DNA of 64,000 nt. It comes from Chryseobacterium populi. Its GTDB lineage: Bacteria; Bacteroidota; Bacteroidia; Flavobacteriales; Weeksellaceae. Shown here in pieces: positions 26,011 through 34,977 of this stretch (positions within the stretch are counted from its first letter, which is position 1; each line of letters begins with the position of its first letter). A program made the translations under genes and the position numbers. Location: contig NZ_AKJY01000117.1 in assembly GCF_000282115.1 (NCBI RefSeq), positions 1 through 64,000 of the forward strand, written 5' to 3'. Under the pieces are notes generated by a model. That model worked only from the letters and a program-made list of their open reading frames with translations, was not told where the DNA came from and did not search any database.

Positions 26011-27093
26011 ATGATTCCTGTAACACAACCCTTTCTTCCGCCAAAGGAAGACTATGATAAATATTTGGAAGGTATCTGGAAAAGAAACTGGCTTACCAAC
26101 ATGGGGCCATTAGCCAGCCAGCTCGAAATGGAGCTTAAAGATTATCTTAAACTACAGCACCTCCTTTTTGTAACTAACGGCACTGTTGCCCTACAAATGG
26201 CTATTAAAGCATTGGAAATTACAGGAGAAATTATAACGACTCCTTTTTCTTTTATTGCCACAACCAGCACTATTGTCTGGGAAGGATGTACTCCTGTTTT
26301 TGTAGATATTGATTCCCGAAGTTTATGCATCGACCCCAAGAAAATAGAAGAAGCCATTACAGAGAACACTCAAGCGATCCTTGCCACTCATGTATATGGA
26401 AACCCTTGTGATGTAGAAGCGATAGAACGCATTGCAAAGAAGCACCATTTAAAAGTAATTTATGATGCTGCCCATGCATTCGGTGTAGAAGTAAACGGTA
26501 CATCTATTTTCGAATATGGAGATATTTCCACATGCTCACTGCATGCCACCAAATTATACCATACAATTGAAGGAGGCTTATTGGTCACTAAAAATCCTGA
26601 CCTTTTAAAAAAGCTTGCCTCAATAAGAAACTTCGGAATTTCCGGGTTTGATTCTTTTTCCGATTTAGGAATTAACGGCAAAAACTCCGAATTTCATGCT
26701 GCCATGGGATTAGCCAATTTAAAATATATCGGGCAGATACACGAAAAAAGAAAAGCACTTGCTGCTCTGTATGATGAAAAGCTTAAAAACTTAAAAGCGG
26801 TAAAACCTCTCTGGCATGTCAATGCCACTGAAAATTACCCTTATTATCCTATTGTGTTAGAAAGCGAAGAGCTGCTGTTAAAATTAAAACAGGAAATGGA
26901 TAAGCAGGAGATTTTTACACGAAGGTATTTCTACCCGAGTCTGGCATCTGCCCTTCCCTATTTACCAAAATTAGAACTGCCCATTACTGAAGATATTGCT
27001 AAAAGATCTTTATGTCTTCCGTTTTATTATGACCTCACTTTTGAAGAAGTTGAGCTTATCTCCCGGCTTATGCTAAGAATTCAAAATAATTAA
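26011..27093 (+). CDS. DegT/DnrJ/EryC1/StrS sugar aminotransferase, VioA-like
   Basis: A 360-residue pyridoxal-phosphate enzyme that transaminates keto-sugar nucleotides. The PLP lysine is Lys181 in LHATKLYH, with Asp152 and His155 in YDAAHAFG. The start MIPVTQPFLPP and the EIITTPFSFIATTSTIVWEG segment look most like VioA, which makes dTDP-4-amino-4,6-dideoxyglucose from the RfbB product. The next gene encodes a NeuD-type acetyltransferase two bases away, matching VioB. WecE- or QdtB-type specificity cannot be excluded from sequence alone. Confidence 0.88.
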   Translation: MIPVTQPFLPPKEDYDKYLEGIWKRNWLTNMGPLASQLEMELKDYLKLQHLLFVTNGTVALQMAIKALEITGEIITTPFSFIATTSTIVWEGCTPVFVDIDSRSLCIDPKKIEEAITENTQAILATHVYGNPCDVEAIERIAKKHHLKVIYDAAHAFGVEVNGTSIFEYGDISTCSLHATKLYHTIEGGLLVTKNPDLLKKLASIRNFGISGFDSFSDLGINGKNSEFHAAMGLANLKYIGQIHEKRKALAALYDEKLKNLKAVKPLWHVNATENYPYYPIVLESEELLLKLKQEMDKQEIFTRRYFYPSLASALPYLPKLELPITEDIAKRSLCLPFYYDLTFEEVELISRLMLRIQNN

Positions 27094-27095
27094 TT

Positions 27096-27731
27096 ATGCT
27101 GATCATAGGCGCAAAAGGCTTTGCAAAAGAAGTATTAGAGATATGTCATCAAAATAATGACCTTACTCACCTTGCATTCTATGATGATATAAATGATGAT
27201 ATAAAAGGCTTTTTATATCATACATTTCCGATTATGAAAACTATTGAAGAGGCACAGCATTATTTTGCAACGGTAGATGAGAAGTTCACCATTGGAATTG
27301 GAAATCCGGACCTACGAAAGAAATTAGCCCATAAATTTTCTGACATTGGCGGTATACTGACTTCTACCATCAGCCCAAAAGCCGACATCGGTTCATACGG
27401 AATACAAATAGGCAATGGTGCGAATATTCTGGATGGTGCAAAAATTTCAAATGATGTGATCATTGGAGAATCTGTTATTGTTTATTATAATTCAATCATT
27501 ACGCATGATGTAAAAATTGGCGACTTTACAGAAATATCACCAGACGTAAAAATATTGGGCAGGGCTGTTATCGGAAGCTTTTGCCAGCTGGGATCCGGAT
27601 CTATTATTCTTCCGGACATTAAAATCGGAAACCATGTTATTATAGGTGCGGGCACCGTAGTAACTAAAGACATTCCCGACAACTGCACGGCTGTAGGAGT
27701 ACCTTCAAAAATTATAAAACAAAACAAATGA
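27096..27731 (+). CDS. NeuD/PglD-type sugar N-acetyltransferase, VioB-like
   Basis: A 211-residue trimeric hexapeptide protein. The N-terminal Rossmann-like domain begins LIIGAKGFAKEVLEICH and runs to about 85; from about 90 to 205 there are left-handed beta-helix repeats (IGNGANILDGAKI, VIIGESVIV, IGAGTVVTKDI). This family acetylates the amino group of UDP- or dTDP-4-amino sugars. The direct pairing with the aminotransferase suggests it completes an N-acetylated dideoxy sugar. Its stop overlaps the next start by four bases (ATGA). Confidence 0.88.
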   Translation: MLIIGAKGFAKEVLEICHQNNDLTHLAFYDDINDDIKGFLYHTFPIMKTIEEAQHYFATVDEKFTIGIGNPDLRKKLAHKFSDIGGILTSTISPKADIGSYGIQIGNGANILDGAKISNDVIIGESVIVYYNSIITHDVKIGDFTEISPDVKILGRAVIGSFCQLGSGSIILPDIKIGNHVIIGAGTVVTKDIPDNCTAVGVPSKIIKQNK

Positions 27732-28633
27732 TAAATCCATTAGTAAGTGTGGTCATGATCACCTACGGTCACCAAGACTATATTGAGGAGAGTATTAATG
27801 GTGTTTTATCTCAAATTTTCGAATCAGAGATTGAATTGATAATTTCCGACGACTGCTCACCAGATTATACTGAATCCATAGTAAAAAAAATCATGGAAAA
27901 TCACCCTAACGGGCATTGGATAAAATATATAAAACACTCTGAAAATAAAGGAGCCATTCCAAATTTTGTCTGGGCAATCCACCAAACCCAAGGCAAGTAT
28001 ATCGCAATTTGTGAGGGCGATGATTATTGGACCGACCCTTTGAAGCTTCAGAAACAGGTTGATTTTTTAGAAAAAAATCCTGAATACAGTCTTACGTTTC
28101 ATAAAATAAAAGAGCTGACGACAAGAGACGAGAAATTTACCTATCCTAATCCTGATACTGAAGAGACTTATACTCTAGAAGACCTTTCAAAAGAAAATTT
28201 TATAATCACCGTTTCCGTTGTATTCAGAAAAAATATGGAAGTTTTGCCCGACTGGCTGAAATATTCTCCTATCGGCGACTATCCTTTACACATGCTGAAT
28301 GCATCCTATGGACTGATAAAATATTTTCCTCAGGAAATGGCTGTGTACAGAGTGGGAAGCGGTATGTGGAGTACACAAAACAAAGTAGATCAAATCGTAA
28401 ATACGATGTACTGTTTGAGATTTTTATTGCTAGCTTTTAAAAATAATGAAAAGGCTTACAGTAACCTTTTGAAGCAGTACAATAATTTTAGAGCCGAGCT
28501 TATAAAACCTATTGAAGCAAAAAAAACGCAAGACGCAAATCTAAAAGATTACCGATATATTGAAAAAATTACGGACTTGAGTAATATTTATAAAATCATA
28601 AAAATTAAAATCGGCAAAAAAATCAAATTTTAA
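27728..28633 (+). CDS. Glycosyltransferase family 2
   Basis: A 301-residue GT-A fold glycosyltransferase. It starts VSVVMITYGHQDYIEESINGV and has the nucleotide-sugar Asp pairs in LIISDDCSPD and the metal motif CEGDDYWTDP near residue 98. No membrane segments; it acts at the cytoplasmic membrane face. The start overlaps the acetyltransferase gene by four bases, so translation is probably coupled. It may transfer the amino sugar made by the two preceding genes, an inference from order only. Confidence 0.9.
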   Translation: MINPLVSVVMITYGHQDYIEESINGVLSQIFESEIELIISDDCSPDYTESIVKKIMENHPNGHWIKYIKHSENKGAIPNFVWAIHQTQGKYIAICEGDDYWTDPLKLQKQVDFLEKNPEYSLTFHKIKELTTRDEKFTYPNPDTEETYTLEDLSKENFIITVSVVFRKNMEVLPDWLKYSPIGDYPLHMLNASYGLIKYFPQEMAVYRVGSGMWSTQNKVDQIVNTMYCLRFLLLAFKNNEKAYSNLLKQYNNFRAELIKPIEAKKTQDANLKDYRYIEKITDLSNIYKIIKIKIGKKIKF

Positions 28634-28652
28634 AGATTAATTGTTTTAAAAA

Positions 28653-29243
28653 ATGCTTACAAAACTAAAAAATAATGTTGCTCAAAAAGTAATTGCTCTT
28701 ATGGAGAACAATGAAAAAAGAAAAAGGCAGGAAAAATGGAATGTTTTCATATCAAAATCTCATATTGATATTCATCCTACTTTCTTTCCAAAAGATGCGG
28801 ATATTTTCAAAGGTGAAAATAATGAGTTTGGAAATGTTTCTATTGGAGAAAATGTTTTATTCCGGAAATATTGCAATATTCTGATCTTCCCAAATGCCGA
28901 TCTTTCAATTGGTAAGGGAGTTTTTTTTAATAATTATTGCTCAATTAATTGTCTTGACAAAATAAAAATTGGTGATGACACAATCTTTGGTGAAGGTGTG
29001 AGATTATATGATCACAATCATCTTATTGAAAAAGGAGAAACATTATTTGTTGAAAAAGAAAAATACACAAAAAATCCTATTATAATAGGCAAGAATTGCT
29101 GGATAGGAAGTAATGCTGTTATATTAAAAGGAGTTACGATCGGTGATAACTCCATCATTGGTGCAGGCTGTATTATTCATAAGTCTGTCCCCTCAAACAC
29201 AATTTTGAAAAACAACCAAAATTTAATTTCTCAATCTCTCTAA
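28653..29243 (+). CDS. Hexapeptide-repeat acyltransferase
   Basis: A 196-residue protein with a helical start (about 1-30) and left-handed beta-helix repeats from about 50 on (GNVSIGENVLF, LSIGKGVFFNNYC, KIGDDTIFGEGV), the catalytic-type His in DHNHLI, and a final GKNCWIGSNAVILKGVTIGDN segment. It is of the WbbJ/NodL/LacA class that O-acetylates sugars or glycans using acetyl-CoA. The DNA here is visibly more AT-rich than the housekeeping genes. Acceptor unknown. Confidence 0.85.
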   Translation: MLTKLKNNVAQKVIALMENNEKRKRQEKWNVFISKSHIDIHPTFFPKDADIFKGENNEFGNVSIGENVLFRKYCNILIFPNADLSIGKGVFFNNYCSINCLDKIKIGDDTIFGEGVRLYDHNHLIEKGETLFVEKEKYTKNPIIIGKNCWIGSNAVILKGVTIGDNSIIGAGCIIHKSVPSNTILKNNQNLISQSL

Positions 29244-29244
29244 A

Positions 29245-30429
29245 ATGGGTACAAAAAAAATATTATTCATTTCCCACGAAGCCTCTCTATCCGGGGCCCC
29301 CATTCTTGTTTTAGATTTGATTAAAAGATTGAAACAGGAAAAAGAAAATTATGCAATAGATGTTTTATTAATCAGGGGAGGAGAATTATATGAAGACTTC
29401 GCAAAACTCTCAGATAATATCATTGTTGCCCATTACCATCTGCAATCATTTTCTTTTTTAAAGAGAAATATAAAAAGAGTTCAATCTATTATTTTCAGAA
29501 AAAAAGAAACTCAACAGGACAAAATAAACAAAATTACAGATGCTCTTCTGGAGAATAAATATGACCTTGTTTACGGAAATACTATGGAATCTTTGGTCTG
29601 GACATTACCTTTCCATAAAAATAATATTCCTACCATTGTTGCAATCCACGAGCTTAGTTTTGGAATAGAAAGCACATATCCTAAAGATTTCGTTTTAGAA
29701 AATATCCCCAATATTACGAAGATCATAGCAGGCTCAAAAGCCGTAGGAGATAATCTTGTCACAAAATATGGGGCAGATCCTAAAAAAATAAATGTTGTCC
29801 ATTCTTTCGTTGATACCGTTCTTACTGTTCAAAAAGACAAAGAAAATCTTAGAAAAGAACTGGGGATCAAAAACGATGATTTAATTATCGGAATTGCCAG
29901 TTCGCAGGAATTACGGAAAGGAACAGACATGATTCCCATACTTGTTCAAAAGATAAAACAGAAAACAGGTATCAACTTTAAATTTATCAATTTAGGAGGG
30001 ACATCAAAAAGTCCCGCTGTAAGATGTGCCAAAATAGACGCTGAAAAGCTAGATGTAGATGATGTATTACTTTTTATAGATCATAATAAATTTCCTAATG
30101 ATTATATTAATCTGTTCGATATATTCCTTTTGATGTCGAGGGAAGATCCTTTCCCTTTGGTTATGTTAACTGCAGCAAAGCTCAAAAAACCAATTGTCGC
30201 TTTCGAAAAAAGTGGTGGTGCTGTAGAATTTTTAGAAAATGACCATGGAGTTCTTATTCCTTATCTAGATTTAGATATTATGGCTGCAGAAGTTATTAAA
30301 CTGATGGAAGACGCACGTCTGAGAGATACTTATGGAGAAAAAATCTATAAAAGACTCGAAAATGATTATTCAGATAAAAAGCTGGCAGGCAAAATTTTCA
30401 CCATTATCGATGACTTATTATCAATATGA
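29245..30429 (+). CDS. Glycosyltransferase family 4
   Basis: A 394-residue GT-B enzyme. The N-terminal acceptor domain starts ILFISHEASLSGAPILVLDLI; the C-terminal nucleotide-sugar domain starts with IIGIASSQELRKGTDMI and includes FLLMSREDPFPLVMLTAAKLKKPIVAF (described in pieces), which carries the acidic E-x7-type motif of the family in shifted form. It lies one base after the acyltransferase gene and its stop overlaps the next gene by four bases. Confidence 0.88.
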   Translation: MGTKKILFISHEASLSGAPILVLDLIKRLKQEKENYAIDVLLIRGGELYEDFAKLSDNIIVAHYHLQSFSFLKRNIKRVQSIIFRKKETQQDKINKITDALLENKYDLVYGNTMESLVWTLPFHKNNIPTIVAIHELSFGIESTYPKDFVLENIPNITKIIAGSKAVGDNLVTKYGADPKKINVVHSFVDTVLTVQKDKENLRKELGIKNDDLIIGIASSQELRKGTDMIPILVQKIKQKTGINFKFINLGGTSKSPAVRCAKIDAEKLDVDDVLLFIDHNKFPNDYINLFDIFLLMSREDPFPLVMLTAAKLKKPIVAFEKSGGAVEFLENDHGVLIPYLDLDIMAAEVIKLMEDARLRDTYGEKIYKRLENDYSDKKLAGKIFTIIDDLLSI

Positions 30430-31298
30430 TTTCCATAATAATATCCTCCTATCTTCCCCACTATTTTTCTGCTTTAGAAAATAATATTGCAGAAACCATT
30501 GGCAATATACCTTATGAAATTATTAAGATTGACAACCCCGGGTTGATGGGAATATGTGAGGCTTATAACAAAGGTGCTGAAAAAGCAAGGTTTGATTGTC
30601 TTTTGTTTACTCACGAAGATATTTTGTTTAATACCGGCAGCTGGGGAGAAAGACTGATTAAACATCTTGATGTTCCTCATTCAGGAATCATTGGGTTGGC
30701 TGGCTCATCTTATGTTCCTGTTGCACCTTCCAGCTGGACTGTTTCAGAAAAATATAATTCCGTGAATATTCTCCAGGGAAATAAAAAGAATACAGATTCA
30801 TATTTAATAAAAACGACAAAAGAAAACAGAAATCCGGTCTATGCCGTCGATGGGGTTTTCCTTGCCATAAAAAGAGAAAATTTCAACCAGTATAAATTTG
30901 ATGATGCCCTGAAAGGTTTTCATGGCTATGATCTTGATTTAAGTTTAAGAGTATCAAAACATTTACAGAACTACGTCATTGATGATATCCTGATCCAGCA
31001 CTTTTCCAGCGGAAATCTGGATAAAAAATGGTTAGATGCCAATATCACGGTCAAGCAGAAAACTGGATCCCGTTTTCAAAGAAAAATTGATCGCAAAACA
31101 GAAGAAAAAGTTTTTTTAAGCTTTTTATATAAATATTTTGAATACTATCCTGTTGATAAAAAAAACATTCTTTTCACTTTAAAGTTTTACCCCTATAAAT
31201 ATCTCAGTTTCGCTCAGCATTTAGGTATTGCAAAAAAATATTATAACTATATGAAATATGCACCTGACATCAATAAAAAGCTAAATACTAATGCTTAA
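30426..31298 (+). CDS. Glycosyltransferase, GT2-like
   Basis: A 290-residue protein beginning MISIIISSYLPHYFSALENN, with ICEAYNKGAEKARFDCLLF and the metal-type motif FTHEDILF near residue 60; FHGYDLDLSLRV near residue 180 is the second acidic region. It belongs to the shorter GT2-like family seen beside capsule genes. The N-terminal strand lacks the usual V-V-IPVYN wording but keeps the fold pattern. Translation is coupled to the preceding gene through an ATGA overlap. Confidence 0.82.
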   Translation: MISIIISSYLPHYFSALENNIAETIGNIPYEIIKIDNPGLMGICEAYNKGAEKARFDCLLFTHEDILFNTGSWGERLIKHLDVPHSGIIGLAGSSYVPVAPSSWTVSEKYNSVNILQGNKKNTDSYLIKTTKENRNPVYAVDGVFLAIKRENFNQYKFDDALKGFHGYDLDLSLRVSKHLQNYVIDDILIQHFSSGNLDKKWLDANITVKQKTGSRFQRKIDRKTEEKVFLSFLYKYFEYYPVDKKNILFTLKFYPYKYLSFAQHLGIAKKYYNYMKYAPDINKKLNTNA

Positions 31299-31352
31299 AA
31301 TTCTTTTTATTATTTTTAACAATAATTAATTACCCAAAATATTAAACACAAT

Positions 31353-32021
31353 ATGATTATAGGAAACGGGCTTATTGCAAGTTCATTAAAAAATATTGAC
31401 TCAGATGATATGCTTTTTTTTGCGTCCGGAGTATCCAATTCCCTTGAAACCAGACGTTCGGAATTTGAAAGAGAATTTAATCTTTTAAAAAACGCTCTTG
31501 AAAATGCTAAAGAAAAAAAAATAGTTTATTTTTCCACGTTGAGCATTCATGACCAATCTAAACAGGACAGTCATTATGTTCTGCATAAAAAGGATATTGA
31601 AAATTATATAAAAAATAATTCCGAAAATTATCTCATTCTTAGGATAGGAAATATTGTGGGAAATGGGGGAAATCCCAATACTCTTTTTAACTTTCTCAAA
31701 ACGCAAATCTCCAATAATCATCAGTTTGTTTTACATTTAAATGCCAAAAGGTTGTTGGTGGATATTGATGACATCTCAAAATTTTTAGAATTAAACTGCA
31801 GTAAGATGAAAAACAGAACACTCAATTTTGCTTATCCTTATTATTACAATTTAAAAGAAATCATTGCTGTCATTGAAAAAAGCTTAGCTAAGAAAGCATA
31901 TTTTGAGGAAGTACAGCAGGGTGATTTTTACCAGGTAGAATTTAATGAGAACATTAATACCTTTTTCGCAGAAACCAGTGCTGAGAGATATCTGGAAATT
32001 TTAGCTGATAAATATATTTAA
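31353..32021 (+). CDS. Short NAD(P)-dependent sugar epimerase/reductase-like protein
   Basis: A 222-residue protein with an abbreviated Rossmann start (IIGNGLIASSL) instead of the usual GxxGxxG, a serine-bearing strand VYFSTLSIHD near residue 52, and a Y-x3-K pair in YVLHKKD near residues 76-80. ILRIGNIVGNGGNP matches the substrate loop of extended SDR sugar enzymes. It is about 80-100 residues shorter than typical RmlD or GalE. It may be an atypical nucleotide-sugar reductase or epimerase, or a reduced enzyme with altered function. Confidence 0.68.
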   Translation: MIIGNGLIASSLKNIDSDDMLFFASGVSNSLETRRSEFEREFNLLKNALENAKEKKIVYFSTLSIHDQSKQDSHYVLHKKDIENYIKNNSENYLILRIGNIVGNGGNPNTLFNFLKTQISNNHQFVLHLNAKRLLVDIDDISKFLELNCSKMKNRTLNFAYPYYYNLKEIIAVIEKSLAKKAYFEEVQQGDFYQVEFNENINTFFAETSAERYLEILADKYI

Positions 32022-32025
32022 AAAA

Positions 32026-32946
32026 ATGCCTGTAGTTTACATAATTATTGTTACTTATAATGCCATGAAATGGGCGGAAAAATGTTTTACAAGTTTAAGG
32101 CAATCTTCCGTTCCTGTGAAATGTATCGTAATTGATAATGGCTCAGCGGATGGCTCTCAAAATTATATCAAAAATAATTTTCCGGAGATAGATCTTATTC
32201 AATCTGAAAAAAACTTAGGATTTGGGAAAGCTAACAATATCGGGATAGAAAAAGCCTATAAAGAAGGTGCTGATTTTTTCTATTTAATGAATCAGGATGC
32301 ATGGCTTTATCAGGACAGTATTCAAAAGCTACTCGATGTTTATCACAATTACCAGGATAAGGAGGAAATCGGGATTATAAGCCCAGTGCATATTGACGGA
32401 ACTGAAAAATACCTTGATATCTTTTTAGATAAATATATTGCTCTTAATTTTGAAAAAACAAGGCTGATTTCTGATCTTTATTTTCAGACTTTAAAGCCTT
32501 TTTATGAAGTAAGGTTCATCAATGCGGCCCATTGGCTTCTTCCAAAACGAACCATAGAAACTGTTGGCGGTTTTAATCCTTATTTTTTCCATTATGGGGA
32601 AGATGATGAATATACCAACCGCGTCCTGTTCCATAAGAAAAAAACATTGCTTGTCCCCGGCAGCAGAGTGGTACATGACGGAAAACAATTCTTGACTAAA
32701 GTTGATTATAATAAATATCCGAATTTGAGCATTGAAACCAAAATGATTAATCCTAATCTGCCCAATGCAATACATTTGGAAAAAAAATCTCTGAAACAAG
32801 GTATTTTGAAAAGCCTCATCACAGGTAAACTTGATCATTATAAAAAACTTTTTCAGAAATATAAAAAGATTACCGGCGAAGAAAAAGAATTAGCAAATAT
32901 CCGAAGGAAAATCACTCAACCCGGCCCTACTTTCCTTGATCTGTAA
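32026..32946 (+). CDS. Glycosyltransferase family 2, rhamnosyltransferase-like
   Basis: A 306-residue GT-A enzyme. VYIIIVTYNAMKWAEKCF opens the fold, CIVIDNGSADGS is the nucleotide site, and FYLMNQDAWLY carries the DxD-equivalent NQDA typical of the WbbL/rhamnosyltransferase subfamily. The YGEDDEYTNRV segment near residue 195 provides the catalytic acidic residues. It ends the first transcription block of glycosyltransferases; a 293-base gap follows. Confidence 0.9.
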   Translation: MPVVYIIIVTYNAMKWAEKCFTSLRQSSVPVKCIVIDNGSADGSQNYIKNNFPEIDLIQSEKNLGFGKANNIGIEKAYKEGADFFYLMNQDAWLYQDSIQKLLDVYHNYQDKEEIGIISPVHIDGTEKYLDIFLDKYIALNFEKTRLISDLYFQTLKPFYEVRFINAAHWLLPKRTIETVGGFNPYFFHYGEDDEYTNRVLFHKKKTLLVPGSRVVHDGKQFLTKVDYNKYPNLSIETKMINPNLPNAIHLEKKSLKQGILKSLITGKLDHYKKLFQKYKKITGEEKELANIRRKITQPGPTFLDL

Positions 32947-32985
32947 AAGATTTTCTGTAAATAATATTTTTATAATATCATCTTA

Positions 32986-33006
32986 TTATCAGATTTAATC
33001 TGATAA
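32986..33006. repeat. 21-base inverted repeat between glycosyltransferase blocks
   Basis: TTATCAGATT, one base, AATCTGATAA: ten perfect pairs. No T run follows on the plus strand. It may be an operator or a weak transcription end. A second, weaker inverted pair (CTCAG / CTGAG at 33030-33046) follows. The remainder of 32947-33239 is A/T-rich without a gene. Confidence 0.4.
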
Positions 33007-33239
33007 ATTCATGTTTGGATTTTGCCGTCCTCAGATCTTTCCTGAGCTACTATTTTCCGAGACATGAAAAATTTCAACAAAAAACACATATATTTAAATT
33101 ATTTTCAAACAAATACGTCAAAAATAACAAACAAAAAAGAAAATAATACAGATTAAATAGAATATAATTACAAAAAGCAAACTATTTTTAAATAATCAAT
33201 ATTTTTTGTGTTAATTTTAGTGTTCAAAAAAAACACATA

Positions 33240-34163
33240 ATGAATCGGAAAATCACGATTATTATTCCTGTTTACAATTCTGCAAAATTTCTGCATAAAA
33301 CCCTTAAAGCTGTAGATGAGCAAAGAAAAGAATCTCAATGGGATCTGGAACTGGTCTTAGTAGAAGATGGCAGCCCTGATATCAGTTTTGAGGTAGTAGA
33401 AAAACTTGCCCGGGAATATAATTACATCAAAGGCGTTAAGCTTTCAAGGAACTTTGGCCATCAGATTGCCGTAAGAACGGGCTTAAGCTATGCAACAGGA
33501 GATTATATCGCCATTATTGACGATGACCTGCAGGACCCGCCTTCACTTCTTCCAAGATTTTTTGATCAGCTTGAACAAGGCTATGAAGTAGTGTATGGCA
33601 TCCGGAAAAAAAGAAAAGAAGACAGGCTGAAAAAAATGGCTTATACCAGCTTTTACCGAATTCTCAGCTCTATAAGTGATACCAAAATACCTTTGGATTC
33701 CGGGGATTTTTGTGTAATGACCAAAAATGTTAAAGATAAAATGCTTACCCTCAATGAGCAAAACCCTTATCTGAGAGGGATAAGAGCATGGGTGGGCTTT
33801 AAACAGATAGGCCTGGAATATGAACGAAGTGGGAGAATAGAAGGAGAATCCGGATATTCCCTGAAAAAACTCGTTAAAATTGCAAAAGATGGCATCTTTT
33901 CATTTTCTTCCATACCCCTGCAGATCATCAGCATCCTTGGAAATCTGGGACTTCTGATTTCAATTGTATTTACATTATTTACCATTTTCAGATATTTTAA
34001 TAATGAAATTGAAGTGGCAGGCTATACCACCATTATCATCATGATCATGTTTTTCAGCTCCATTCTGCTTATCAGCCTCGGAATTATCGGAGAATATATT
34101 TACAGAATCTACAATGAGGTAAGGAACAGACCCCACACCATAATTGAAAAAACAATTAACTAA
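33240..34163 (+). CDS. GtrB/DPM1-like polyprenyl-phosphate glycosyltransferase
   Basis: A 307-residue enzyme. The GT2 domain opens ITIIIPVYNSAKFLHKTL, carries VLVEDGSPD, KLSRNFGHQIAVRTGL and the family hallmark IDDDLQDPP near residues 95-103, then LDSGDFCVM. Two membrane spans at about 228-250 and 262-288 end in GEYIYRIYNEV. This set is that of GtrB/ArnC/DPM1 enzymes, which transfer a sugar from a nucleotide to undecaprenyl phosphate for later use outside the membrane. The GT-C-like gene two positions on is the likely partner. Confidence 0.92.
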   Translation: MNRKITIIIPVYNSAKFLHKTLKAVDEQRKESQWDLELVLVEDGSPDISFEVVEKLAREYNYIKGVKLSRNFGHQIAVRTGLSYATGDYIAIIDDDLQDPPSLLPRFFDQLEQGYEVVYGIRKKRKEDRLKKMAYTSFYRILSSISDTKIPLDSGDFCVMTKNVKDKMLTLNEQNPYLRGIRAWVGFKQIGLEYERSGRIEGESGYSLKKLVKIAKDGIFSFSSIPLQIISILGNLGLLISIVFTLFTIFRYFNNEIEVAGYTTIIIMIMFFSSILLISLGIIGEYIYRIYNEVRNRPHTIIEKTIN

Positions 34164-34185
34164 AAACACAAATTTATTCCCATAA

Positions 34186-34971
34186 ATGAAAGAAAAAATA
34201 CAGTCAATTATTGACTCCAGCTTTAAATATGAATATAAGGACGGAAAATTTGTTTTCCTGGAATTTGATGAAGACATCGTATCAGATTCTCTTGATAAGA
34301 TAAAAACTTTTTTCAAGAAGTATGTATGGCTATATGAGCTCCTGATCTACATTATTGCGCCACTATACCCTTCCAGATATTTCTTTTTAAAAAGGGTTTT
34401 GAAACAAACCAAAGATTCCGGTAAAATAGTCGTAAATCTTGGCAGCGGCTACACAGATCTCAGAGGTGATATCATTAATGTGGACCTTATCCCGTACAAC
34501 CCTGTGAATGTTGTCTGTGATATCACAAAATTACCTTTTAAGGATAATTCTGTTGATCAGATTATTAATATTGCCGTTTTAGAACACGTTCCGGATCCAC
34601 AGGCCGTAATCGCAGAGATCCAGCGGGTTTTAAAGCCGGGAGGAAGGTTATTATGTGAAATACCTTTTATGCAGGCTTTCCATGCTTCCCCTTATGATTT
34701 TCAGAGATATACATACGAAGGAATCAAAATACAATTCAAAGAATTCAACAACTTAAAAATCCACTCAATAAGCCCTACGGGAGGGATGCTTTGGCCGTTG
34801 CAGGAGTGGTTTGTAATGTTGTTTTCTTTCGGAATCAAACCATTACATAATATCTTATTAATCATCGTAATGTGCCTTACATTTCCTATTAAATTTTTAG
34901 ATGTTATTCTGCAATATCATCCTTTAAGTAAAAATATTGCATCCGCATTTATATTTGAATGTGAAAAATAA
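34186..34971 (+). CDS. Class I SAM-dependent methyltransferase
   Basis: A 261-residue protein. A helical, hydrophobic start (about 40-70) precedes the SAM-binding motif I VVNLGSGYTDL near residue 82, the acidic residue in INVDLIPY, motif II VDQIINIAVLEHVPDP and motif III LKPGGRLLCEIPF. C-terminal hydrophobic segments suggest membrane association. It lies between the GtrB-like and GT-C-like genes (22 and 6 bases), so it may methylate the lipid-linked sugar or glycan handled by those enzymes. Confidence 0.87.
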   Translation: MKEKIQSIIDSSFKYEYKDGKFVFLEFDEDIVSDSLDKIKTFFKKYVWLYELLIYIIAPLYPSRYFFLKRVLKQTKDSGKIVVNLGSGYTDLRGDIINVDLIPYNPVNVVCDITKLPFKDNSVDQIINIAVLEHVPDPQAVIAEIQRVLKPGGRLLCEIPFMQAFHASPYDFQRYTYEGIKIQFKEFNNLKIHSISPTGGMLWPLQEWFVMLFSFGIKPLHNILLIIVMCLTFPIKFLDVILQYHPLSKNIASAFIFECEK

Positions 34972-34977
34972 TGTGTT

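Noticed and set aside
26011..27093. Perosamine or Fuc3N-type aminotransferase
   Set aside because: No GDP-mannose dehydratase or 3,4-ketoisomerase is present; RfbA/RfbB plus a NeuD-type partner favours the VioA-type reaction.
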